Shown here: piece after piece, positions 36,253 to 44,722 of the stretch | How the letters are laid out: the number at the start of each line of letters is the position of its first letter | Position numbering within the stretch: the stretch's first letter is position 1 | Assembly (NCBI GenBank): GCA_029775915.1 | Contig: JARVKA010000002.1 | Span: 1-64,000, forward strand | Source of the DNA: Nitrososphaeria archaeon | GTDB taxonomy: Archaea > Thermoproteota > Nitrososphaeria > Nitrososphaerales > JANXEG01 | Reading direction: 5' to 3' | Length of the DNA stretch: 64,000 nt | Notes under the pieces: model-generated | Seen by the model: only the letters and a program-made list of their open reading frames with translations | Told to the model about the DNA's origin: nothing | Databases searched by the model: none | Made by a program: the position numbers and the translations under genes

Positions 36253-36708
36253 ATGCCTACAGTTTATGATGTCCCCCAAGATATATTAATCAAAAGATTA
36301 GCTGAACAACTAAAGAAGATGCCACAAATCAAGCCACCAGCATGGGTTAGCTTCGTTAAAACTGGATCACATGCTGAGCGTCCACCTCAAGATAAAGATT
36401 GGTGGTATATAAGATGCGCATCACTCTTACGTAAATTATACATTCACGGACCTTTAGGATTAAATGATTTAAAATCGATGTATGGTGGTAGGGTGCGTAA
36501 AGGTTTAGCACCAGCTCATCATAGAGATGCTGGTGGATCTATTATTAGAAAAGCTTTACAACAATTGGAAGTAGTAGGTTTAGTAGCTAAGCAAGATGGA
36601 AAAGGTCGTATGTTAACGAATTTAGGGAGGAAAAAATTGGATAAACTTGCAACTGAAATATTTAAAGAGTTGGTAAAGGAAAATCCTTCTTTAGCAAGGT
36701 ATGCTTGA
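36253..36708 (+). CDS. rps19e: Ribosomal protein S19e
   Basis: The 151-residue protein has VYDVPQDILIKRLAEQL, KPPAWVSFVKTGSHAERPPQ, DWWYIRCASLLRKLYIHGPLG, YGGRVRKGLAPAHHRDAGGS and IIRKALQQLE, diagnostic of S19e. This protein is found in archaea and eukaryotes only. It leads a run with PDCD5, L39e and L31e. Confidence 0.96.
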   Translation: MPTVYDVPQDILIKRLAEQLKKMPQIKPPAWVSFVKTGSHAERPPQDKDWWYIRCASLLRKLYIHGPLGLNDLKSMYGGRVRKGLAPAHHRDAGGSIIRKALQQLEVVGLVAKQDGKGRMLTNLGRKKLDKLATEIFKELVKENPSLARYA

Positions 36709-36720
36709 AGGTGATGAAAA

Positions 36721-37002
36721 ATGGCTGAAAATTATGAAAAAGAATTATCAACATCAATTGAAGAGCGTAAGAAGCAATTAATACGCTTAAATTTGTTAAG
36801 AATTGCACTTACACCAGAAGCTCGCCAAAGACTTGCCAATGTAAAAATGGTAAGGCCTGAAGTTGCTAAGATGATTGAAGATCAAATTATTCAACTCGTT
36901 GCATCTGGTAAGCTTCGCAAACCTATTACCGATGAAGAATTGAAAGAGATTTTAGCAAGTTTACAACAACCTAAGAGAGAGTTTAAGATTAGGTGGGCAT
37001 AA
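36721..37002 (+). CDS. PDCD5-family DNA-binding protein
   Basis: The 93-residue protein has [32 protein letters not shown] and ends KREFKIRWA, the conserved PDCD5 signature. Archaeal members are small helical nucleic-acid-binding proteins, often between S19e and L39e as here. The function in archaea is poorly defined. Confidence 0.93.
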   Translation: MAENYEKELSTSIEERKKQLIRLNLLRIALTPEARQRLANVKMVRPEVAKMIEDQIIQLVASGKLRKPITDEELKEILASLQQPKREFKIRWA

Positions 37003-37003
37003 T

Positions 37004-37162
37004 TTGGCTAAGAATAAACCTTCAGGTGTTAAGAATAGGCTTTACAGTAAGATAAAGCAAAATAATCCAGTCCCTACTTGGGTTATTGTAAAAACTCGTA
37101 GAAAAGTTCGTACGAATCCAAAAAGGAGGATGTGGAGAAGGGATAGATTGAAGGTTAAATAA
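37004..37162 (+). CDS. rpl39e: Ribosomal protein L39e
   Basis: The 52-residue basic protein starts at TTG 37004, right after the PDCD5 stop, with AGGTGGG as ribosome site inside the previous gene. It reads [19 protein letters not shown], then [15 protein letters not shown] and [15 protein letters not shown], the complete L39e. It is missed by length cut-offs but clear by sequence and order. Confidence 0.95.
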   Translation: MAKNKPSGVKNRLYSKIKQNNPVPTWVIVKTRRKVRTNPKRRMWRRDRLKVK

Positions 37163-37176
37163 TAGGGTGAGTATAT

Positions 37177-37452
37177 TTGTCTGAAGAAGGTGGAGAGCTC
37201 TCCCGTATTTATGTAATACCTTTAAGAAAGGCTTGGTTAGCTCCTAAGCATAGAAGAGCGAAAAGAGCGATTAATTTAATTAGAGAGTTTGCAGAGAGGC
37301 ATATGAAAAGTTCTGATATAAAGATTGATACATCTCTTAATGAGTTGATTTGGAGTAAAGGTATTGAGAATCCGCCTAGAAAGATTGCAGTAAAAATGGT
37401 TAAGGATAAAGATGGAGTAGTTACCGTAAGTTTACCTTCTGAGAAGACTTGA
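37177..37452 (+). CDS. rpl31e: Ribosomal protein L31e
   Basis: The 91-residue protein starts at TTG 37177 after GGGTGAG. It has RIYVIPLRKAWLAPKHRRAKRAINLIREFAERHMK, then IDTSLNELIWSKGIENPPRKIAVK, diagnostic of L31e. In many archaea translation factor aIF6 follows; here a tRNA-Arg and a decayed region come instead. Confidence 0.95.
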   Translation: MSEEGGELSRIYVIPLRKAWLAPKHRRAKRAINLIREFAERHMKSSDIKIDTSLNELIWSKGIENPPRKIAVKMVKDKDGVVTVSLPSEKT

Positions 37453-37612
37453 TTTATAGCCTTATTACAGCTCCAATATATATTTTTTAATTTTTATCAT
37501 CTTAGGTTATGGCTTAAAGATTTAGAATAAGAAAGGATTAATTTTGTAAAAAATCTCGTAACTTCTCAATTGAATATTTATATCTCATGAATTCTTTAAT
37601 TAGACTCAAAGA

Positions 37613-37705
37613 GGGCCCGTAGCCTAGTATGGATAGGGCGTCGAAATTAAATATTGCGCAAGCCTTCGGAGCCGAAGGTCGTGGGTTCAAATCCCACCGG
37701 GCCCG
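37613..37705 (+). tRNA. tRNA-Arg(TCG) with one non-canonical intron
   Basis: The acceptor GGGCCCG pairs with CGGGCCC, the T arm is GTGGG-TTCAAAT-CCCAC. The anticodon arm TCGGC-CTTCGGA-GCCGA forms after removing an 18-nt insert at 37644-37661 between positions 29 and 30. The spliced length is 75 nt. CCA is encoded at 37706-37708. No canonical 37/38 intron. Confidence 0.88.
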
Positions 37706-37708
37706 CCA

Positions 37709-38084
37709 TTTCATAATTAAAGAATAGAAAATTTTAATTATTTTTAGAATTTAGAATCAAGCCTTTAATTATTCTTATCGCCTACTTTAACTTTCATAAC
37801 TCTGAAAATTTAGCCATTCTCTAACCTAATGAATTAATCATTTATCACAACTATATCACGAGGAAGCTCGATGCATCTACAGAGTAAAAGAGGATACTCA
37901 AATTGTAGAGAATCAATATTTTAATTATGAAATAAGGAAATAAATTTTGAGTTTATAACGAGGGAAAAATTTCAAAATTAATCCCTAATTCATATAAGAA
38001 AAATTACCAGAGATTATAAAGAGCATAGATTTCTTTCATTAAAAGAAAATTGTTCAAGCTTATTATCCATTTACATATTTCAAA
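37709..38084. other. Gene-free stretch before the topoisomerase remnant
   Basis: No open frame of note and no repeat recognised. It may hold further, unrecognisable parts of the decayed topoisomerase gene, since the recognisable part at 38085-38355 is only the C-terminal end. Confidence 0.4.
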
Positions 38085-38355
38085 ATGGTTTTAATGATTA
38101 AAGAAAGGGGAATAGGAAGACCATCTACTTACGCTAAAATTTTAAAAAATATGTGAACGGAATTAACAAAAAGCTTATTCCAACTTGCTCGGTTTTAGGG
38201 TTTGCAGCTTTTTGAAGGAAATATATGGAAAATACTCAAATGAAAATTAAAAAAAATAGATAGGATTGAAAAAATGAGGTAAAAGCTCAGAGGTGATGAA
38301 AGAGTTTTATAAGGAAGTTAAAGAAATGATGGAGAGTGTTAGAAAATATAAGTGA
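38085..38355 (+). pseudogene. Type IA topoisomerase (possibly reverse gyrase) C-terminal remnant
   Basis: Fragments in different frames appear in family order. MVLMI is followed, one frame over, by KERGIGRPSTYAKILKNM (to stop 38155-38157). INKKLIPT and LGFAA come next in a shifted frame. Then GKSSEVMKEFYKEVKEMM runs to the TGA at 38353-38355. The IGRPSTYA and KLIPT motifs are diagnostic of type IA topoisomerases, and the EFYKEV tail resembles reverse gyrase C-termini. At least three frameshifts and stops make it non-functional. Bacterial-type TopA is an alternative origin. Confidence 0.65.
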
Positions 38356-38537
38356 AGTTTAAAAGCGATCTTTTTCAAAAATTATTAATTAGCAAAGGTT
38401 CAGCGATAAGTTGTTAAGAGATAAGTAATAAGGTTGCACTATAAATAGATAAAAATGGAAAATTAAGGAGAAAATCAAGACATTTAACATCCATAAATAT
38501 GAAAAAGTTTATCTACTTCATAAATTTTATATAAATT

Positions 38538-39776
38538 ATGTCTTCTGTGCCTTCTGAAAAAGTTGATAGACGTGCATATTTAAAGTATCTCGCATCATTC
38601 ATTGTTGGTGCAGTAATATTTGGTGGCGGTATAGCTGCATATTATTCATCATTACCACCGAGAAAAGAAGTTGTAACAGAAACTGTGAAAACAACAGTAA
38701 CAGGGCCTACTGTAACACAAACCATTACTGTAACAGTTACACAAACTCCTACACCAACATTCACACCACCCCCTAAGCCAGCGAAAATGACATGGAATGC
38801 TAATACATCAGAACCAGGAACTGTAGGCTATATAGCAATAGCTGCAATAGCAGATTTAGTAACAAAAACTTATCCAGATGTATTAGAAGTTCTTCCAATA
38901 TCGGTTGGAGGCGCAACAACTACAGTTAAGGTTTGGGATAGAGGCGAAGGCCATAGTTGTTACAATACATTGCAACATCTTTGGCAAGTGAAGGTTGGAG
39001 CAGGACCCTTTGATCCAGCACAATATAAGATGAAAAGGGCGAATGAATTTTGGCAAGTCTTATGGATGTATCCTTTAATATACTTTGGTATGATTAGAGC
39101 TGCAGATGCTGGTAAGATAAAATCTTGGAGTGATTTTGCTGGAAGAGCGGTATTTCCAACACCACCCGGTTATGGGAGTCATGAAGTATTTAGAGCGGTA
39201 TTTGGTAAAGATGGATTGAATATTATTGATAAAATGGATTTAAAAAGTATGAGTGTTGAAGCAGCTGCAGATAATTTAAAAATGGGTGTAATGGATGTAT
39301 GTTGGGCTTATTGTGATCCTGGAGCTTTAGCAAAATGGTGCATGGATGTAGATGTTAGAGTAGGAGTTGCTGTAGTTCCACCGACTGAAGAGGAATTGAA
39401 AAAAGCTTTAGCAGCTGGTCCATGGTTAAGTAAATATAAAGTGGATCCAAGTACTTTATTCACAAGCCCCCTCGCTAAAGCAACAAAACCATTTGATACT
39501 GTGGCGATGCCATTCGGTATAGCTGCAGGTAAAGATGTTAGTGATGCTCATGTGTATTATTTTGTAAAAGCAGTATTTGAGAAGAAGGAGGAGCTTGGTA
39601 AGGTAGTCGCCACATTTACTGACTTTGCTAAAAGAGGTCTTGAATGGAATATTGAGGTCTTTAAGGATCAATCCAAGCCACCTATATCCACACCTATTCA
39701 TCCTGGAGTAGCTTTATACTTAAGAGAGAAGGGATATAATCCAGAAGCTCTTGGGATACTCGTAGGGAAGAGATAG
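38538..39776 (+). CDS. TRAP transporter solute receptor, TAXI family
   Basis: The 412-residue protein has an N-terminal anchor with a Tat-like twin arginine (DRRAYLKYLASF, helix 17-37), a Thr/Pro/Val-rich linker (about 42-80) and a substrate-binding domain (GTVGYIAIAAIADLVTKTYP, NEFWQVLWMYPLIYFGMI, CWAYCDPGALAKWCM). TAXI receptors capture dicarboxylates or other organic acids outside the cell and hand them to the fused TRAP permease. No AXA cleavage site is clear, so it is probably membrane-tethered. The permease gene starts 6 bases after its stop. Confidence 0.9.
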   Translation: MSSVPSEKVDRRAYLKYLASFIVGAVIFGGGIAAYYSSLPPRKEVVTETVKTTVTGPTVTQTITVTVTQTPTPTFTPPPKPAKMTWNANTSEPGTVGYIAIAAIADLVTKTYPDVLEVLPISVGGATTTVKVWDRGEGHSCYNTLQHLWQVKVGAGPFDPAQYKMKRANEFWQVLWMYPLIYFGMIRAADAGKIKSWSDFAGRAVFPTPPGYGSHEVFRAVFGKDGLNIIDKMDLKSMSVEAAADNLKMGVMDVCWAYCDPGALAKWCMDVDVRVGVAVVPPTEEELKKALAAGPWLSKYKVDPSTLFTSPLAKATKPFDTVAMPFGIAAGKDVSDAHVYYFVKAVFEKKEELGKVVATFTDFAKRGLEWNIEVFKDQSKPPISTPIHPGVALYLREKGYNPEALGILVGKR

Positions 39777-39782
39777 ATTGTA

Positions 39783-41777
39783 ATGAGTGGGGTAAGTTCA
39801 TCAAAACCCCTCCCATCTTTTTTTAAAAGTAAGGTAGGAATCGCTTATCTTTTGGTATGCACGATACTTGTAGCTTGGGTTTTATGGTATGCAGCTAAAC
39901 CAACGATAGAGAGGCAATTAATGAGTATAGTTTTTCTCCATATTTGCATCATAATGCTTGCAATACGATCATGGATTTTTGAAGAGTATGGAATCTTTAA
40001 AATGAGAGGAAAGATTAACAAAATTTTATGCACAATCTTCACAATCTTATCCATTTTTATAATGGTGTATTTTATAAGTCAATATTATGAGTTAACCTAT
40101 TGGAGAGCTGGTGCTCCCAATATAATCGATATAATACTTGGTGGTATTGCAATGATTCTCGTTCTTGAAACTGCAAGGAAAGATACTGGCTATTGGATAC
40201 CAATTATAGTCATCATATTCTTAATTTATGGTTATATAGGTAGTTACATGCCAGGTATGCTTCGCCATATAGGATTTGGATTATTCAGACTTATAGAGAT
40301 TTGTAGTGTAGAGTTGGGTATTGGTATATACGGATCACTCACTGGAATTGCTGCAACATGGATTGCAGCTTTTGTAATGTTTGCTGGATTAGCTTCAGGA
40401 TTTGGAGCTTTAGATGGCATAATAAAGCTAGCCAAGTATGTGGCCGCAAAATGGAAGTATGGTATACCACAAACAGGTGTAATTGCCAGTATGTTCTTTG
40501 GTATGTGCTCCGGAAGTGCTCCAGCGAATGTTGCTGGAACAGGTAGCTTTACAATACCATTGAATAAGAGTTATGGCATACCTGCGAAGTTCGCTGGAGC
40601 GATAGAAGCGGTAGCATCCTCAGGGGGTTTAATCATGCCTCCTATAATGGGTGCTGCAGCTTTTATAATAGCTGCATATCTTGGAACAACGTATTGGCAT
40701 ATAGTTTTAGTCGCTTTTCCCGCAGCTTTTCTCTATTATACTACAACAGCTTTCTCAGTTTATCTTATAAGTTTGAGATATATGAAGAATATCGTTGTTA
40801 AACTTGAAGTGGAACCTTTATCCCTCATTATTAAAGAGTTATCTCCTTTAATCATCGGGTTGATTGTATTGATTTACTTTTTAGCTCAACTTTATGATCC
40901 TTTAATTGCAGGCTTTTACGCTATTTTAACACTTTTAATAACCTCATTCATTTTATTCTTAATAAAATTCTATAAAAGTGGAGGATTGAAAAAGGTTTTA
41001 AAAGAATATGGTAAAGGCTTTATAGGTGGTATAGTAAATGGTGCAGAGATAGCCGCTACAACAGGGATTATGCTAGCTGCGATTATGATGATAGTTTCAG
41101 TTTTAACGGTATCAGGCTTAGGTGTTAAGCTTTCTATGGGCATGGTTTATATCTCAGGAGGTAATCTCATATTATTATCGTTACTTGTTGCTATTGTTTG
41201 TATAGTATTTGGTATGGGTGTATCAGCAACAGCTGCATACATACTAACTGTAGTGATAGCAGCTCCCGCATTCATAGCGATAGGTGTTAATCCATTGAGT
41301 GCTCATTTTTATGTTTTCTATTTTTCAATTTTATCCGCTATAACACCACCAGTAGCGATAGCAGCTGTTGTAGCATCTAGAATCTCAGGAGCTCCCTATT
41401 TCCAAGTTTGTATCGAATCGATTAAAATCGGTATAACACTCTTTATTTTACCAATTATATTCATTATGTATCCTGATATTCTTGCTTTAAATATAAACAC
41501 ATTAAGAATCTTCATCTTCTTATTAATCACATTTTGGGGCTTAAGCGTGGGTATGTATGGTTTTGAAGTTTATCCTGGGAGATTTGGTTTAATTATGAGG
41601 GTTGGAATACTCGCGCTATCCCTTTTCACATTAATAGCCCCTATTTATATCGGTTGGTTAATCACTTACATTTTATTATTCATACTGCTACTTTTAACCG
41701 TATCTAAAGTTGTAGGCGCACAATTAATCACACGAATTATTGGCACTAGCTTAAAACTGGATAAGTCTAAAGATTAA
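39783..41777 (+). CDS. TRAP transporter fused permease (4TM/12TM)
   Basis: The 664-residue membrane protein fuses the small (DctQ-like) and large (DctM-like) subunits. DctM signatures include FGMCSGSAPANVAGTGSFTIPLNKSYGIPAKFAGAIEAVASSGG, GLIMPPIMGAAAFIIAAYLG and later VFGMGVSATAAYILTVVIAAPA and SAITPPVAIAAVVASRISGAPY. About 18 hydrophobic segments. It uses an ion gradient to import the ligand of the adjacent TAXI receptor. Confidence 0.93.
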   Translation: MSGVSSSKPLPSFFKSKVGIAYLLVCTILVAWVLWYAAKPTIERQLMSIVFLHICIIMLAIRSWIFEEYGIFKMRGKINKILCTIFTILSIFIMVYFISQYYELTYWRAGAPNIIDIILGGIAMILVLETARKDTGYWIPIIVIIFLIYGYIGSYMPGMLRHIGFGLFRLIEICSVELGIGIYGSLTGIAATWIAAFVMFAGLASGFGALDGIIKLAKYVAAKWKYGIPQTGVIASMFFGMCSGSAPANVAGTGSFTIPLNKSYGIPAKFAGAIEAVASSGGLIMPPIMGAAAFIIAAYLGTTYWHIVLVAFPAAFLYYTTTAFSVYLISLRYMKNIVVKLEVEPLSLIIKELSPLIIGLIVLIYFLAQLYDPLIAGFYAILTLLITSFILFLIKFYKSGGLKKVLKEYGKGFIGGIVNGAEIAATTGIMLAAIMMIVSVLTVSGLGVKLSMGMVYISGGNLILLSLLVAIVCIVFGMGVSATAAYILTVVIAAPAFIAIGVNPLSAHFYVFYFSILSAITPPVAIAAVVASRISGAPYFQVCIESIKIGITLFILPIIFIMYPDILALNINTLRIFIFLLITFWGLSVGMYGFEVYPGRFGLIMRVGILALSLFTLIAPIYIGWLITYILLFILLLLTVSKVVGAQLITRIIGTSLKLDKSKD

Positions 41778-41843
41778 AGTTATTAATTCATCCACTTAAC
41801 TTTCCATTTATCTATAGCTTATTCCTTTTAATTTTTAAAAGGA

Positions 41844-42761
41844 TTATCTTCCTAAAATCTCACCAACAGTAAGATTAATTGATGAAACGTATTGAGTTGC
41901 AGATATTTTGGGAGAGTTAATAGGTTGAACTCTCTTTACTAATATGCTACCTTCTTTTGTAGCAACAATAAAGCCTTCATCTGTTATTTTCACAACCTCT
42001 CCAGGTTTTGCACCCTCAAAAACTGATCGTTTCTCACAATCGAATATTTTAAGCTTTTTCCCTCTAAAGTAAGTGGTAGCTCCAGGTTGGGGATTTGTCC
42101 CTCGAATTAAATTATAAACTTTTTGTACTGATTGTGACCAATCGATTATTGCATGCTCTTCACGACATGGTGGCTCATAAGTAGCTTGTGATTCATCTTG
42201 AGGGATTTTAGGTGCTATACCTTTCTCAATCATCTCTATAGCTTCTATCATAGCCTCAACACCCAATGGAAAGAGTTTATTGTAGTATAAAGAACCCGCA
42301 GTATCATCAGGCTCAATCTCTACCTCTTTTTGAAGTAAAATAGGTCCAGTATCAATACCAGCATCAGGCCAAAATATAGTTATTCCAGTTTTTGTTTCAC
42401 CATTTATTATAGCCCAATTTATAGCACTCGCACCACGATGCTTAGGTAATAAGGATGGATGATATTCAATAGTCCCCAATCTTGGCAATTCAATAATAGA
42501 TATAGGTATAATATCAGTAACGTAAGCCATAACTCCTAAATCTGGTGATAAACTTTTATAAATTTCATAAACTTTAGGATCACGCCAATTTTGAGGTTGA
42601 AATAATGGAATATTGAGCGCTAATGCTGAATCTTTTAATGGGTTTGGTCGATTAGGAATATCTGGATTTGTAAATACTCCCACAACTTCCCATCCTTTAT
42701 TAAGAATTGCTTTTAATACAGCTTCACCAAAAGCAGCTCTACCTATTAATGTGATACGCAT
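41844..42761 (-). CDS. 10-formyltetrahydrofolate hydrolase-like formyltransferase
   Basis: The 305-residue protein has the formyltransferase core with catalytic His and Asp: EYHPSLLPKHRGASAINW and DAGIDTGPILLQKEVEIEPDD, plus a C-terminal OB domain (PGEVVKITDEGFIVATKEGS). These segments resemble the hydrolase domain of 10-formyl-THF dehydrogenase (ALDH1L) more than bacterial Met-tRNA formyltransferase. Archaea do not formylate initiator Met-tRNA, so a folate or nucleotide-sugar formyl reaction is more likely. The product could be formate. No partner ACP or aldehyde dehydrogenase domain is present. Confidence 0.78.
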   Translation of the reverse strand: MRITLIGRAAFGEAVLKAILNKGWEVVGVFTNPDIPNRPNPLKDSALALNIPLFQPQNWRDPKVYEIYKSLSPDLGVMAYVTDIIPISIIELPRLGTIEYHPSLLPKHRGASAINWAIINGETKTGITIFWPDAGIDTGPILLQKEVEIEPDDTAGSLYYNKLFPLGVEAMIEAIEMIEKGIAPKIPQDESQATYEPPCREEHAIIDWSQSVQKVYNLIRGTNPQPGATTYFRGKKLKIFDCEKRSVFEGAKPGEVVKITDEGFIVATKEGSILVKRVQPINSPKISATQYVSSINLTVGEILGR

Positions 42762-42881
42762 AATTCACCTCTTCTAAAAATTCTCTCCGTAGTTTTTATC
42801 CTTTTCCTCGCTAAAGCTGATTATTTATAAATTAAAATTTCGTGACAATCTTTTTAAATTTGCAACCTTTTACATAAATTT

Positions 42882-43196
42882 TTGGTGCAGTATTTGGAAG
42901 AGCAATATACAATCAATGTTAAAGTAAAATATTTTGCACAAATGAGAGATATTACAGGTAAGAAAGAGGATATACTTAATCTTACAAAAGGTTCAACGAT
43001 ACACGATGTGTTAAATGAGTTATGTAAAATGTTTGGTGATGAAATGAGAAAATACCTCTTTAAAAATGATAATCAATTACGTGAAGAGTTACAAATATTG
43101 GTGAATGGTTTATCTATCGATTCATCAACCCTTCATAAAAAGAATCTTTTGAATGGAGATACTATAGTAATTATACCCCCTGTTGGAGGAGGCTAA
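42882..43196 (+). CDS. MoaD/ThiS-like ubiquitin-fold sulfur carrier
   Basis: The 104-residue protein starts at TTG 42882 or GTG 42885. It has a beta-grasp fold pattern (INVKVKYFAQMRDITGKKEDILNL, GSTIHDVLNELCKMFG) and ends IIPPVGGG, with the terminal Gly-Gly used for activation by an E1-like enzyme. It may serve molybdopterin or tungstopterin synthesis (needed by the formate dehydrogenase here), tRNA thiolation, or SAMP-type protein conjugation. A methylthiotransferase gene follows 24 bases later. Confidence 0.88.
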   Translation: MVQYLEEQYTINVKVKYFAQMRDITGKKEDILNLTKGSTIHDVLNELCKMFGDEMRKYLFKNDNQLREELQILVNGLSIDSSTLHKKNLLNGDTIVIIPPVGGG

Positions 43197-43220
43197 AAGA
43201 AAGATTGTGAGATAAGGGTG

Positions 43221-44489
43221 ATGAGAGCATATATTGAAGTTTATGGTTGTAGTGCAAATGTAGCAGATTGTGAGATGATAATGGGTTTATTAAAAGAAGC
43301 TGGTTTTCAATTCGTTAATAATGAATATGAAGCTGATGTTAATTTAATCGTTACTTGTACAGTAAAAACACCAACTTCACAAAGAATGGTATATAGAATT
43401 AAGAAATTGACTGAAACAAAAAAGCCTTTAATTGTAGCGGGATGTATGCCAAAGACTGAAAAACAATTAATTGAAAGAATAAATCCTCACGCTAGTCTTG
43501 TAGGACCTAATGCAATACATAAAATAGTTGATGCAGCTATTAATGCAATCCATGGTTGTGAAAGTGTCTTTATTGAGGATTTGAATATTCCAAAGTTGCA
43601 CCTCCCAAGAGTTAGAGTTAATCCCATAATAGGTATAATAGAAATTGCTAATGGATGTTTAAGTAAATGTAGTTTTTGCCAAGTAAAGCTTGCAAGAGGC
43701 AATCTCATAAGTTACTCAATAAGTGATATAGTGAGAGAGGCGAGAGATTCTATAAATGAAGGTTGTAAAGAATTATGGATAACATCCCAAGATAATGGAT
43801 GTTATGGAATGGATATTGGAACTAATCTCCCACAACTTTTAAATGAATTATGCAAAATTGATGGTAATTTTTACATTAGAGTGGGTATGATGAATCCACA
43901 ATTCACACTCAAGATTCTTAATGAGTTAATAGAAGTGTATAAAAATCCAAAAATCTTTAAATTTCTTCACTTACCGTTACAAAGTGGTAGTGATAGAATA
44001 TTAAGGTTAATGAGAAGAGGTTATACATCAGAACAATTTCTATACATAGTTCAAAAGTTTAAGAGTGAAATTAATCATTTAACTCTTAGTACAGATGTAA
44101 TTGTAGGTTTCCCAACGGAAGATGATGAAGATTTTCAAATGACTATTAATTTATTAGAGCAAGCTAAACCAGATATTGTGAATATTTCACGATTCGGTCC
44201 TCGACCAGGGACTGAAGCAGCACACTTTCCTCAATTAAGTAATGAGTTAATAAAGAAAAGAAGTAAAGAACTTCATCAAATTACGAGAAGGATATCATTA
44301 GAAAATAATAAAAGATGGATTGGATGGTGCGGAAGAGTAATTATTGATGAGATTGTTAATAACGGAGTTGTAGGTAGGAATTTTGCTTATAAGCCCATCT
44401 TTATAAATTCCAAATTGCCATTGGGTATGGAATTTAATGTGAAAATCATAAATGTGACATCTTCATGTTTATTAGGTGAAATAAACTGA
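43221..44489 (+). CDS. tRNA methylthiotransferase, archaeal MtaB/CDKAL1-type (MiaB family)
   Basis: From ATG 43221 (after AAGGGTG) the 422-residue enzyme has the N-terminal MTTase cysteines (YGCSANVADCEM, TCTVKTPTSQRM, AGCMPKTEK), the radical SAM motif CLSKCSFCQVKLARG, HLPLQSGSDRILRLMRRGYT and TDVIVGFPTEDDEDF, and a C-terminal TRAM-like domain. It adds a methylthio group to t6A37 of tRNAs that read ANN codons, using two [4Fe-4S] clusters. It lies next to a MoaD-like protein, which could be a sulfur donor by context. Confidence 0.92.
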   Translation: MRAYIEVYGCSANVADCEMIMGLLKEAGFQFVNNEYEADVNLIVTCTVKTPTSQRMVYRIKKLTETKKPLIVAGCMPKTEKQLIERINPHASLVGPNAIHKIVDAAINAIHGCESVFIEDLNIPKLHLPRVRVNPIIGIIEIANGCLSKCSFCQVKLARGNLISYSISDIVREARDSINEGCKELWITSQDNGCYGMDIGTNLPQLLNELCKIDGNFYIRVGMMNPQFTLKILNELIEVYKNPKIFKFLHLPLQSGSDRILRLMRRGYTSEQFLYIVQKFKSEINHLTLSTDVIVGFPTEDDEDFQMTINLLEQAKPDIVNISRFGPRPGTEAAHFPQLSNELIKKRSKELHQITRRISLENNKRWIGWCGRVIIDEIVNNGVVGRNFAYKPIFINSKLPLGMEFNVKIINVTSSCLLGEIN

Positions 44490-44635
44490 ATTGTAAAATG
44501 TACTTGAAGCTAATATATCAAAAAGCGACGTAATGCCAAAGCTCATACAAATAATTTACTAGAGCATTTATCCCTTGACCATCTTTAAATAGTTTTTAAT
44601 AAGATGTTCAATATCTATGAAATTTGCTTAACATT

Positions 44636-44665
44636 ATGAGTTTCACTTTATTTTTTTAAACTCAT
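44636..44665 (+). repeat. Short inverted repeat upstream of the FtsZ-like gene
   Basis: ATGAGTTT at 44636-44643 is complementary to AAACTCAT at 44658-44665 with a T-rich 14-base spacer. It lies between the methylthiotransferase and FtsZ-like genes and could be a 3'-end hairpin or an operator. An 8-bp stem is weak evidence in such AT-rich DNA. Confidence 0.3.
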
Positions 44666-44722
44666 TGTATATTTTATTATCTCTAATATGTTAAATATAA
44701 AGTTAAAAAACAATTATTCGTA

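Noticed and set aside
41844-42761. Calling the formyltransferase fmt (Met-tRNA formyltransferase).
   Set aside because: Archaea start translation with unformylated Met, and the sequence looks closer to the 10-formyl-THF dehydrogenase hydrolase domain.
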